Source of the DNA: GCA-2715645 sp042095375
GTDB taxonomy: Bacteria; Bacteroidota; Bacteroidia; Cytophagales; MED-G16
Length of the DNA stretch: 7,481 nt
NCBI GenBank assembly: GCA_042095375.1
Contig: JBELBJ010000049.1
Span: 1-7,481 of the forward strand
Direction: 5' to 3'
Each line of letters begins with the position of its first letter. Position 1 is the stretch's first letter. The notes below the pieces were generated by a model. That model was not told the origin of the DNA, did not search any database, and saw nothing but the letters and a program-made list of their open reading frames with translations. The translations under genes were made by a program, and so were the position numbers. Shown piece by piece: positions 1-6,627 of this stretch.

Positions 1-51
1 AATTTTATGTTAATTACAGTGTAATATTAATTATATTATAATTTAATTCTA

Positions 52-75
52 AGTATTTAGATACTAACCTAGTAT
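52..75. repeat. Two mutually exclusive small hairpins upstream of the SnoaL-like gene
   Basis: AGTAT (52-56), ATACT (61-65) and AGTAT (71-75) lie in a row. The middle segment can pair with either flank, giving a 5-bp stem with a 4-base loop or a 6-bp stem (ATACTA/TAGTAT, 61-66 with 70-75) with a 3-base loop. The rest of the leading 116 bases is AT-rich, with no gene and no recognisable TAnnTTTG box. The arrangement could be a protein-binding site or a leader structure, but short AT-rich repeats like this occur by chance. Confidence 0.2.
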
Positions 76-116
76 TAAATGTTATATAATTTATATTATG
101 TTAAATAAGAAACTTC

Positions 117-581
117 ATGCATCTATTAATTTATATACATATAGTATTAATCAATACAGATATTGATCAAAAAAAGTTAGTATCTAATGTTTTAGATAAT
201 TTACATAATTATGCAAGCCAAGCAAATGGTAAATTATATTTTGATCTTTTTCATGATGATGCTATATTTTTTGGAACTGATGCTAAAGAAAGATGGAATA
301 AAAAAGATTTCCAAGATTATGCTGAAGAAAGATTTAGTAATGGTGATGGATGGACATATTATATTATATCTAGAAACATCTATTTTGATGAGGATAAAAA
401 TACTGCTTGGTTTGATGAAGAATTAAATAATGAAAAATATGGTGTTTTCAGAGGTACTGGTGTATTAACAAAACAAAATAATAAATGGAGAATTAATCAA
501 TATAATTTACTATTACCTATTCCAAATGAACTACTAATACAATATTCTAAGGAAATAAAAGAATTTTTAGATAATGATTAA
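117..581 (+). CDS. SnoaL/NTF2-like domain protein (SnoaL_3 / DUF4440-type)
   Basis: This 154-residue protein has the layout of the small cone-fold SnoaL/NTF2-like family. An N-terminal helix (about residues 16-45) is followed by FDLFHDDAIFFGTDAKERW (42-60), the helix KKDFQDYAEERF (62-73), then strands with GWTYYIISRNIYF (78-90), TAWFDEEL (96-103), FRGTGVLTK (111-119) and WRINQYNLLLPIPNEL (124-139). The block 'FFGTDAxERW...AWFDE...RGTGVL...W.I.QYN' is typical of the DUF4440-like subgroup and makes the fold call strong. The biochemical role is unknown: members include small-molecule cyclases and isomerases as well as many proteins of unknown function. ATG at 117 is the first possible in-frame ATG, because an in-frame stop lies at 102-104. 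Residues 1-15 are hydrophobic but carry no positive charge, so this is not a convincing signal peptide. True translation might begin a little later at a non-ATG codon. The gene is probably co-transcribed with the next one, which it overlaps. Confidence 0.85.
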   Translation: MHLLIYIHIVLINTDIDQKKLVSNVLDNLHNYASQANGKLYFDLFHDDAIFFGTDAKERWNKKDFQDYAEERFSNGDGWTYYIISRNIYFDEDKNTAWFDEELNNEKYGVFRGTGVLTKQNNKWRINQYNLLLPIPNELLIQYSKEIKEFLDND

Positions 582-801
582 AATATTAAGATGGGGACTC
601 AGACTTCATTCTATTTTTCATTTTGCTGAATTTATATCAGCTATTTATGAATCCGCTTATATAACTGCTTCAATTGCTTTTACAGCTACATTAGTTGAAA
701 TACTTGCTAGTATTTACTTACCAAAAGACCATATTCATTTTAAACCATTATTATCAGATGTACATGAAAAATGTGATGATAAAAAGAAAGAAAACAGATA
801 A
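574..801 (+). CDS. Small membrane protein of unknown function
   Basis: A 75-residue protein that I cannot name. Its ATG lies inside the end of the preceding gene (ATGATTAA, 8-base overlap), which suggests translational coupling and argues that the gene is real. Residues 1-11 are basic (MIKILRWGLRL). Residues about 13-49 form a mostly hydrophobic stretch (from FHFAEF to ILASIYLP) long enough for one long or two short membrane helices, interrupted by Glu19, Glu26 and Glu42. The tail (50-75) is hydrophilic and charged, rich in Lys and Asp. It has a notable set of His residues (12, 16, 53, 55, 64) and a single Cys (68). The basic N-terminus suggests that end is cytoplasmic. No catalytic motif is visible. 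A metal- or partner-binding role is possible from the His/Glu pattern but is not demonstrated. Confidence 0.7.
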   Translation: MIKILRWGLRLHSIFHFAEFISAIYESAYITASIAFTATLVEILASIYLPKDHIHFKPLLSDVHEKCDDKKKENR

Positions 802-816
802 AAAAATATTTAATAA

Positions 817-2211
817 CTATTCCTCATTTTTAAGAATAATCTGATAAATATTTTCTGCATTTTCATAATCTTTAACCTTAATGTATGCGTTTCTTAGAAC
901 TTCTAAATATTCCATATTCGAAGAATCTCTTTCAACTGAAATACTTAAAATTGATATTAAGCTTTCATAATCTTCCGCTATAGAAAATATTGGATATAAA
1001 CTATTTATATCGTTTTCAGAAATATCATCTCCTTTCATATTTTTATAACCTTTAGCATAAATAACGGCATCAGATAATCTTGAGTTTCCTTCATTTTTTA
1101 GTCTATCAGATTCAGATTTATATTTCCCTTTTAAAGCAAGAAAATCTAAATTTCTTTCCATATCAAAATATGGTTTAGCAAGAGCTTTATATGCATCAAT
1201 CATATAAAGTATAGCTCTTTCATTATTTGGTTCAATTTCAAGAACACTTTTATAAGAATCAATAGAAATAGCATAAATTTTATCTAAGCTATCCAGTTTT
1301 GCTTTTTCTTCCATGGATTTATTTGAATCAATTGCTAATCCAAGATTATAATATAATACTGCTTTATTAAATAACAAACTAACATTTTGAGGATCAGATT
1401 GTAATTGTAAATCAATTTTAGATCTTGCCTCTGCAACTTTATTTAATTTCATTGCTATATTAATTTCTACAGATGGATAATAATTATCATCAGGGAAAAT
1501 TCCTCTAGCTTTTGTTATTAAACCTAAGGTTTTAACATAATCGTTACAATCATTAATTAACTCGCAATTATTAAATCTTATATTAACGGATTGCTGGTAT
1601 ACCCTATTTGTATTTTCTGTATTCAAATTATTTAACTTTAAAAGTCTATCATAATAAACTATTGCCACATCATATTTCTTCAATTGTTCTGCAACGTAAC
1701 CACCATATAAAAGCCCTAAAGTATCATTTGGGTTAATTTTTAAAGAATTTTGAAATTCATCTAAAGCCTTTGAAAAATTAGGATTTTCTGAACCTTGAAG
1801 AGCATAAACAGCTTGATTAACAAAATAACTAGATAGATTTTGAATGCCAATATTAGTATTCTGAATCATAGTTATGTCATTTGTTTTTGCATCATCACTT
1901 CCAACTTTATCATATGCTTCTATTGATTTTTCAACTGCTAATGAGTCAATATCTAAATAACCTTTAGCTATGGCAGCATATACATTACCTCTTACAAACC
2001 ATGTTCTAGCCTTTGAAATATTTTTTTCAATTGTAATTGCCATATCAATTTCTCCTTTTGCGATAATTAAAAGATCTCTTTTTTCTTCATCAGTTCCTTT
2101 TAATTCAACCTTATTTAGAGAACTTTCAGCTTTACTCATACTCCCTTTATATTGGCTAAATACATTACTGTATGATATTAGGATGATTATTATAATATAA
2201 ATAGACTTCAT
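817..2211 (-). CDS. Secreted/periplasmic tetratricopeptide repeat (TPR) protein
   Basis: A 464-residue protein with a clear Sec signal peptide: Lys2, a hydrophobic core (IYIIIIILI), and probable cleavage near residues 18-20 (VFSQ, a common Bacteroidota end to a signal peptide). It has no lipobox Cys. The mature part is helical with TPR-like units. The clearest are around 129-162 (AVYAL...SKALDEFQNSLKINPND), 166-195 (LLYGGYVAEQLKKYDVAIVYYDRLLKL), 276-330 (ending SYKSVLEIEPNNERAI) and 434-463 (VLRNAYIKVKDYENAENIYQIIL). The 'A...L...NPN' turns are typical. TPR proteins act as protein-protein adaptors, and no partner can be read from the sequence. The ATG at 2211 follows the gyrA stop by 33 bases with no clear promoter, so it is probably read through from gyrA. 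As I recall, a TPR gene directly downstream of gyrA recurs in Bacteroidota. Its stop faces the small membrane protein gene 15 bases away. Confidence 0.85.
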   Translation of the reverse strand: MKSIYIIIIILISYSNVFSQYKGSMSKAESSLNKVELKGTDEEKRDLLIIAKGEIDMAITIEKNISKARTWFVRGNVYAAIAKGYLDIDSLAVEKSIEAYDKVGSDDAKTNDITMIQNTNIGIQNLSSYFVNQAVYALQGSENPNFSKALDEFQNSLKINPNDTLGLLYGGYVAEQLKKYDVAIVYYDRLLKLNNLNTENTNRVYQQSVNIRFNNCELINDCNDYVKTLGLITKARGIFPDDNYYPSVEINIAMKLNKVAEARSKIDLQLQSDPQNVSLLFNKAVLYYNLGLAIDSNKSMEEKAKLDSLDKIYAISIDSYKSVLEIEPNNERAILYMIDAYKALAKPYFDMERNLDFLALKGKYKSESDRLKNEGNSRLSDAVIYAKGYKNMKGDDISENDINSLYPIFSIAEDYESLISILSISVERDSSNMEYLEVLRNAYIKVKDYENAENIYQIILKNEE

Positions 2212-2244
2212 AATTCTGGTATTATAATTTTAAATATAGAATAT

Positions 2245-4716
2245 TTATTCTTCATTTTCATCATCAATAATTTCAATTTTAGCTACAGATGAAATTTTAT
2301 CATCATCGTTAAGTTTTATTAACCTTACTCCTTGTGTAGCTCTTCCCATTACTCTAATATTTTGATCATTAATAGAAATTCTAATTGTAATTCCTGATTG
2401 GTTTATGATCATTAGCTCATCATTTGTTTTAACTTCTTTAATAGAGACTAAATTTCCAGTTTTATCTGTTGTTTTTAATGTCATTACTCCTTTCCCTCCT
2501 CTTTTGGTTATTCTATAATCATTAATAGAGGAACGTTTCCCGTATCCATTTTCTGAAACTACAAGCAAATCTGAATCTTCTCTTGCTATACAAATTATTC
2601 CTATAACATAATCTTTTTCATTTTCTAACCTGACACCTCTTACACCCGAAGCAACTCTGCCCATAGGTCTAACATTTGATTCATGAAACCTTATAGCTTT
2701 ACCAGATTTTTTAGCAATTACTATATGATTGTCCCCATTTGTTAATTTAACATCTAATAACCTATCATTTTCTTTGATTTTTATAGCATTAATACCGTTT
2801 ACTCTTGGTCTAGAATATGCTTCTAAAGTTGTTTTTTTAACTGTACCCTTTTTTGTACACATTACAAGATAATTGTTATTTAAATAATCTTTATCTGATA
2901 AATTTTTAACATTTATTACTGATCTTACTTTATCTTCTCTTTCTATATTTATTAGATTTTGAATTGCTCTACCTTTAGAAACTTTAGATCCTTCTGGAAT
3001 TTCCCAAACTTTTTTCCAAAAAACTTTTCCAAATTCAGTAAAAATTAAAAGATAATTGTGAGTAGATGCAATAAATAGATGTTCTGTGAAATCATCATCT
3101 TTAGTTATAACTCCTCTAGCCCCTACTCCACCCCTTCCTTGTGTTCTATATTCAGTTAAAGAAGTTCTTTTTATATATCCTTGATGAGAAATCGTAAGAA
3201 CCATGTCCTCATCAGGAATCATATCTTCAACGGTAAATTCTGCTGCTGAATGTTCAATTTCTGATCTTCTTTTATCGCCATACCTATCTTTTATTTCAGA
3301 AAGTTCATCTTTAATAATGTTCATTCTGATATCTTTTTGAGATAGTATCTCTTTTAATTTTTTTATTAGCTTATCAATTTCTTCATTTTCTTTATTTATT
3401 TTATCCCTTTCAAGACCTGTTAACTTTTGAAGTCTCATTTCTAAAATAGCCTTTGATTGAATTTCTGATAATTTAAATTTTTTAATTAAAGATTTTTTTG
3501 CTTCATCTGGACTATTTGATTTCTTAATTAAATCAATAACTGCATCAATATTATCAAGTGCTATAATATATCCTTTAAGAATATGGGATCGTCTTTCTGC
3601 TTCTTTTAGTTCATATTTTGTTCTTTTTACAACTATATCATGTCTATGATCAACAAAATATTTAACTAATTCTTTAAGATTAAGGATTTTAGGTATTCCG
3701 TTAACTAGAGCAACATTATTTACTCCAAATGAAGACTGAAGTTGTGTGAGTTTAAATAAATTATTAAGAACAACATTAGGAATTGCATCTCTTTTTAAGT
3801 CATATACAATTCTTAAACCTTCCCTGTCTGATTCATCTCTAATATCACTTATACCTTCTAATTTTTTATCATTTATCAAATGAGCAGTTTTTTCAATCAT
3901 ATTAGCCTTATTTACCATATATGGGATTTCAGTAACAATTATTTGATCTTTTTCTTTTTCATTTGACTCAATTGTTGCTTTGGCTCTCATAACAATTCTT
4001 CCTTTTCCAGTTTCAAAAGCTGACTTAACACCTTGATATCCATAAATTATTCCTCCTGTTGGAAAATCTGGTGCTTTAATATCTTTCATTAATTCCTCTA
4101 TAGAAATATCATTGTTGTCAATATAATTAAAAATGCCATCAATAACTTCGGAAAGATTGTGTGGAGCCATATTTGTTGCCATTCCAACAGCGATACCACT
4201 AGAGCCATTAACTAAAAGATTTGGTATTTTTGATGGAAGAACTGTTGGTTCATTTAATGAATCATCAAAATTTGGTTGAAAATCTACAGTTTCTTTATTT
4301 ATATCATTAAGTAGTTCGTCAGAAATTCTCTTTAATCTTGCTTCTGTATAACGCATTGCTGCAGGAGAATCACCATCTATAGATCCAAAGTTACCTTGAC
4401 CATCAACTAGTGTATAACGTAATGACCATGATTGTGCCATTCTTACCATAGTATCATAAATAGATGAATCACCATGAGGGTGATATTTACCCATTACTTC
4501 TCCAACAATCCTTGCAGATTTTTTATAAGATTTGTTATAATTCACACCCATGTTTAACATTCCATATAAAACCCTTCTATGTACAGGTTTTAGTCCATCT
4601 CTAACATCTGGTAGTGCTCTTGAAACAATTACTGACATTGAATAATCAATGTAAGCACCTTTCATTTCATCTTCAATATTAACAGGAATTATATTTTGAT
4701 CTTTATCTTCAATCAT
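2245..4716 (-). CDS. gyrA: DNA gyrase subunit A
   Basis: GyrA is the DNA-breaking and rejoining subunit of gyrase (A2B2), which introduces negative supercoils using ATP. An in-frame TTG at 4734 would add six residues, but ATG at 4716 gives the usual start (MIEDKDQNIIPVNIEDEMK), so I prefer 823 residues, a normal length. Numbering is from this start. The winged-helix core contains the quinolone-region motif HPHGDSSIYD (79-88) and the DNA-linking tyrosine in RYTEARL (Tyr123). The tower (about 160-330) includes VTEIPYMVNKANMIE, and the coiled-coil arm and dimer gate span about 345-480. The C-terminal beta-pinwheel (about 500-815) carries the GyrA-box position as QGRGGVG (526-532), with a second RGGKG in a later blade (739-743), and ends in a short acidic tail. 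Ser84 and Asp88 are the wild-type residues at the E. coli Ser83/Asp87 positions. The GyrA-box deviates from QRRGGKG in a way I recall for Bacteroidota. A promoter-like box lies upstream. Confidence 0.98.
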   Translation of the reverse strand: MIEDKDQNIIPVNIEDEMKGAYIDYSMSVIVSRALPDVRDGLKPVHRRVLYGMLNMGVNYNKSYKKSARIVGEVMGKYHPHGDSSIYDTMVRMAQSWSLRYTLVDGQGNFGSIDGDSPAAMRYTEARLKRISDELLNDINKETVDFQPNFDDSLNEPTVLPSKIPNLLVNGSSGIAVGMATNMAPHNLSEVIDGIFNYIDNNDISIEELMKDIKAPDFPTGGIIYGYQGVKSAFETGKGRIVMRAKATIESNEKEKDQIIVTEIPYMVNKANMIEKTAHLINDKKLEGISDIRDESDREGLRIVYDLKRDAIPNVVLNNLFKLTQLQSSFGVNNVALVNGIPKILNLKELVKYFVDHRHDIVVKRTKYELKEAERRSHILKGYIIALDNIDAVIDLIKKSNSPDEAKKSLIKKFKLSEIQSKAILEMRLQKLTGLERDKINKENEEIDKLIKKLKEILSQKDIRMNIIKDELSEIKDRYGDKRRSEIEHSAAEFTVEDMIPDEDMVLTISHQGYIKRTSLTEYRTQGRGGVGARGVITKDDDFTEHLFIASTHNYLLIFTEFGKVFWKKVWEIPEGSKVSKGRAIQNLINIEREDKVRSVINVKNLSDKDYLNNNYLVMCTKKGTVKKTTLEAYSRPRVNGINAIKIKENDRLLDVKLTNGDNHIVIAKKSGKAIRFHESNVRPMGRVASGVRGVRLENEKDYVIGIICIAREDSDLLVVSENGYGKRSSINDYRITKRGGKGVMTLKTTDKTGNLVSIKEVKTNDELMIINQSGITIRISINDQNIRVMGRATQGVRLIKLNDDDKISSVAKIEIIDDENEE

Positions 4717-4730
4717 ATCTATAAAAGGAA

Positions 4731-4753
4731 GCAATTATATCATAAAAAATTGC
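4731..4753 (-). other. Small hairpin in the gyrA leader, at the predicted mRNA 5' end
   Basis: A perfect 6-bp inverted repeat (GCAATT at 4731-4736 and AATTGC at 4748-4753, 11-base loop) lies between the putative promoter box and the gyrA ATG. If the box at 4758-4765 is the -7 element, transcription would begin near 4751-4754, so the stem would form the very 5' end of the gyrA message. The loop also contains ATG ATA TAA (4743-4735), a two-codon open frame. The inverted repeat is directly visible; a role in mRNA stability or control is inference. With so short a stem in AT-rich DNA, chance is a real alternative. Confidence 0.3.
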
Positions 4754-4757
4754 TTTA

Positions 4758-4765
4758 CAAATATA
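4758..4765 (-). promoter_or_regulatory. Putative gyrA promoter, Bacteroidota -7 box (TATATTTG)
   Basis: Read on the minus strand, these bases are TATATTTG, an exact match to the TAnnTTTG -7 consensus used by the Bacteroidota housekeeping sigma factor. It lies 41 bases before the gyrA ATG, in the 86-base gap after rpe. I see no TTG at the expected -33 position (around 4785-4787), so only half of the consensus is present. The gap length and position fit an independent gyrA promoter within the mnmA-rpe-gyrA-TPR block. Confidence 0.45.
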
Positions 4766-4802
4766 CTTATTTAAGTGCTAAAATATGTTATATAATTCTA
4801 TT

Positions 4803-5453
4803 TTAATCTCTTAAACTAGTAATTGCTGAATTGAAGTTTTTATTTTTAATAATATAACTTCCAGACACTAAAATATTTGATCCTAAATCAAAGAGTTTTC
4901 TTGAAACTTTATTATCAATTCCCCCATCAATTTCAATTTTAACTTCATAGTTCATATCATCAATAAGTTTTTTTGAATCATTGATCTTTTCAAATGTTGA
5001 ATTCAAAAAATTTTGTCCACCCTTTCCGGGTTGAACTGACATCAAAAGTAAAATGTCTATGTATTCAAAAAGCTTTGAAACTTCAGTAATTTTAGTCGAA
5101 GGATTTATAGCTAAACCAGCCTTACAACCAAGGTTTTTAATTGAAATTAAATCATTATGAACATTATCATTTTCTTCATAATGAACTGATATTATTTCAG
5201 CATTATTTTTTGCACATTTTGTAATATAATCTTTTGGGTTTTTTACCATTAGGTGATAATCAAGTTTTTTTGTTGAATACAATTTTATTTTTTTAATTGT
5301 TTCGTCATCAAAAGCTATATTAGGAACAAACTTACCATCCATAATATCAACATGGATATAATCACAACTAGAATTATTTATTTTAGTTATTTCATTTTGA
5401 ATATCATTAAAATTACAATCAAGTATAGAAACTGATATTTCAGTTTTTATCAT
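4803..5453 (-). CDS. rpe: Ribulose-phosphate 3-epimerase
   Basis: Rpe interconverts D-ribulose 5-phosphate and D-xylulose 5-phosphate in the non-oxidative pentose phosphate pathway, in the cytoplasm. The 216-residue TIM barrel has the family's normal length and all expected active-site residues: Ser9 in SVSILD, His34 and Asp36 in HVDIMDG, His67 in DYHLMV, and Asp176 in EIDGGI. The two aspartates act as acid and base, and the histidines with them bind the metal. The phosphate-binding loops are MSVQPGKGGQNF (138-149) and VSGSYI (196-201). The first loop reads QPGKGGQ where NPGFGGQ is most common, a mild divergence. ATG at 5453 follows the mnmA stop after one base, so the two genes are almost certainly co-transcribed and probably translationally coupled. 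The 86 bases after rpe separate it from gyrA. Confidence 0.96.
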   Translation of the reverse strand: MIKTEISVSILDCNFNDIQNEITKINNSSCDYIHVDIMDGKFVPNIAFDDETIKKIKLYSTKKLDYHLMVKNPKDYITKCAKNNAEIISVHYEENDNVHNDLISIKNLGCKAGLAINPSTKITEVSKLFEYIDILLLMSVQPGKGGQNFLNSTFEKINDSKKLIDDMNYEVKIEIDGGIDNKVSRKLFDLGSNILVSGSYIIKNKNFNSAITSLRD

Positions 5454-5454
5454 A

Positions 5455-6564
5455 TTAATTTAATTTTTGGTTAAAGCTACTATGAATCCAACCACCTCCA
5501 ATTATATCATCTTTTTCATAAAATACTGCGGCCTGACCAGGAGATATAGCATTAACACCATTTCCAAAAAAAACTTTCATAGTATCATCTACTTGTTCTA
5601 TAATTGATGGACTTCCTATATCATTATATCTAATTTTGGTATCTGCTTCTATTTTATTTTTAATTTTTTGATATTTTATCATATTTAATTTTTTTACGTA
5701 CATTCCATCTCTTTTTAATTCATCAAATGTTCCAAGTACTACATCATTTGTTTTATGTTTTATTTCGGTCACATAAACTGGATATCCTAAAGCAATGCCT
5801 AATCCTTTTCTTTGACCGACTGTATAAAATGGATATCCATTATGTTTTCCAATAATTTCACCATTTTCATTTAAAAAATTACCCTCCCCCACTTTTTCAT
5901 CAATATTTTGAATCCTATTTCTCAAAAAATTTCTATAATCATCATCTGGAACAAAACATATTTCATAAGATTCTGACTTATCAACTAAATTTTTATATCC
6001 ATTTTTTATCGCTATTTTTTTTATTTCTTCTTTATTAAGTTCACCAAGAGGAAATATTGTTTGAGAAAGGTTTTTTTGACTTATTCCCCATAATGCATAT
6101 GACTGATCTTTTTTTTTATCAATTCCTTTAGAAACTATATATCTACCATTTTCATCTCTAACTTTGGCATAGTGCCCTGTAGCAATGTAATTACAATCTA
6201 AATTTTTAGCTCTTTTTAATAGAGCTTCCCACTTTATATGAGTGTTACATAGAACGCAAGGATTTGGTGTTCTTCCATTCATATATTCATCTGTAAAATA
6301 ATCTATAACATAATCTCCAAACTCATCCCTTATGTCTAGAATATAATGATTAAAACCCATTTTTACAGCTATACTTCTAGCATCATTAATGGATTCAAGA
6401 CTGCAGCATCCAGTTTCTTTTTTAGATGTGCCAGAAGACTGATAATCCCATGTCTTCATAGTAATACCAACAACTTCATAACCCATGTCATGCAATAAAA
6501 GAGAAGATATAGAACTGTCTATTCCTCCACTCATAGCAAGAAGTATTTTACCGTTTTTACTCAA
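5455..6564 (-). CDS. mnmA: tRNA-specific 2-thiouridylase MnmA
   Basis: MnmA puts sulfur on C2 of the wobble uridine (U34) of tRNA-Lys, tRNA-Glu and tRNA-Gln, using ATP and a relayed persulfide. This 369-residue protein shows the PP-loop SGGIDSS (12-18), GITMKTWDY (33-41), TGCCSLESINDAR (51-63, as in Bacteroidota), the catalytic Cys106 in NPCVLCNTHIKW (101-112), ATGHYAK (128-134), the second catalytic Cys203 in SYEICFVPD (199-207), YTVGQRKGLGI (247-257), and the C-terminal barrel ending SPGQAAVFY...GGGWI (341-360). The start appears to be TTG at 6564. The first in-frame ATG (codon 11) would delete the beta-strand leading into the PP-loop, and an in-frame stop occurs seven codons upstream of the TTG. 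The gene leads the mnmA-rpe pair and is divergent from the TrpF-like gene. A run of nine A residues (6109-6117) encodes Lys-Lys-Lys in frame. Confidence 0.97.
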   Translation of the reverse strand: MSKNGKILLAMSGGIDSSISSLLLHDMGYEVVGITMKTWDYQSSGTSKKETGCCSLESINDARSIAVKMGFNHYILDIRDEFGDYVIDYFTDEYMNGRTPNPCVLCNTHIKWEALLKRAKNLDCNYIATGHYAKVRDENGRYIVSKGIDKKKDQSYALWGISQKNLSQTIFPLGELNKEEIKKIAIKNGYKNLVDKSESYEICFVPDDDYRNFLRNRIQNIDEKVGEGNFLNENGEIIGKHNGYPFYTVGQRKGLGIALGYPVYVTEIKHKTNDVVLGTFDELKRDGMYVKKLNMIKYQKIKNKIEADTKIRYNDIGSPSIIEQVDDTMKVFFGNGVNAISPGQAAVFYEKDDIIGGGWIHSSFNQKLN

Positions 6565-6590
6565 AATTTTAAAATTCTTTTTTTAATTGA

Positions 6591-6614
6591 ATGTAAAATT
6601 AGTTCTTTTTACAT
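6591..6614. promoter_or_regulatory. 8+8 inverted repeat in the divergent mnmA / TrpF-like spacer (candidate operator)
   Basis: ATGTAAAA (6591-6598) and TTTTACAT (6607-6614) form a perfect 8-bp inverted repeat with an 8-base spacer. They sit inside the only 63 bases that can hold both divergent promoters, 26 bases before the mnmA TTG and 13 before the TrpF-like ATG at 6628. Half-sites about 16 bases apart would suit a dimeric DNA-binding protein. The minus strand also has TAATTTTA (6601-6594), one mismatch from the TAnnTTTG promoter box, overlapping the repeat. The symmetry is seen directly; an operator or shared-promoter role is inferred. Confidence 0.35.
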
Positions 6615-6627
6615 GAGAATTATAATT

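Noticed and set aside
1..116. A gene fragment, RNA gene or promoter at the left edge.
   Set aside because: No open frame of useful length, no tRNA-like cloverleaf and no consensus promoter could be identified; only small hairpins were seen.
98..166. A 22-codon frame starting at ATG 98 that overlaps the start of the SnoaL-like gene in another frame.
   Set aside because: It has no conserved-looking sequence or ribosome site. I considered it as a frameshifted N-terminus for the SnoaL-like protein, but it gives no signal peptide or domain match.
211..426. A 71-codon + strand frame inside the SnoaL-like gene.
   Set aside because: It is a shadow of the real gene in another frame, with low-complexity Leu/Met/Lys content.
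803..854. AAAATATTT / AAATATTTT inverted repeat around the convergent ends of the small membrane protein and TPR genes, as a possible terminator.
   Set aside because: The stem is pure A/T with a 34-base loop and the right arm lies inside the TPR coding region; this is expected by chance in such DNA.
1970..2200. A 76-codon + strand frame antisense to the TPR gene's N-terminus.
   Set aside because: It is the complement of the signal peptide and first helices; its hydrophobicity is a by-product of that region.
4717..4734. TTG start extending gyrA by six residues (MLPFID).
   Set aside because: ATG at 4716 gives the conserved N-terminus; the extra residues match nothing in the family, and the extension runs into the leader hairpin.
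6109..6117. A run of nine A (coding strand) in mnmA as a possible phase-variation or slippage site.
   Set aside because: The reading frame is intact through Lys-Lys-Lys, and such runs are common in AT-rich genomes. There is no sign of regulated slippage.
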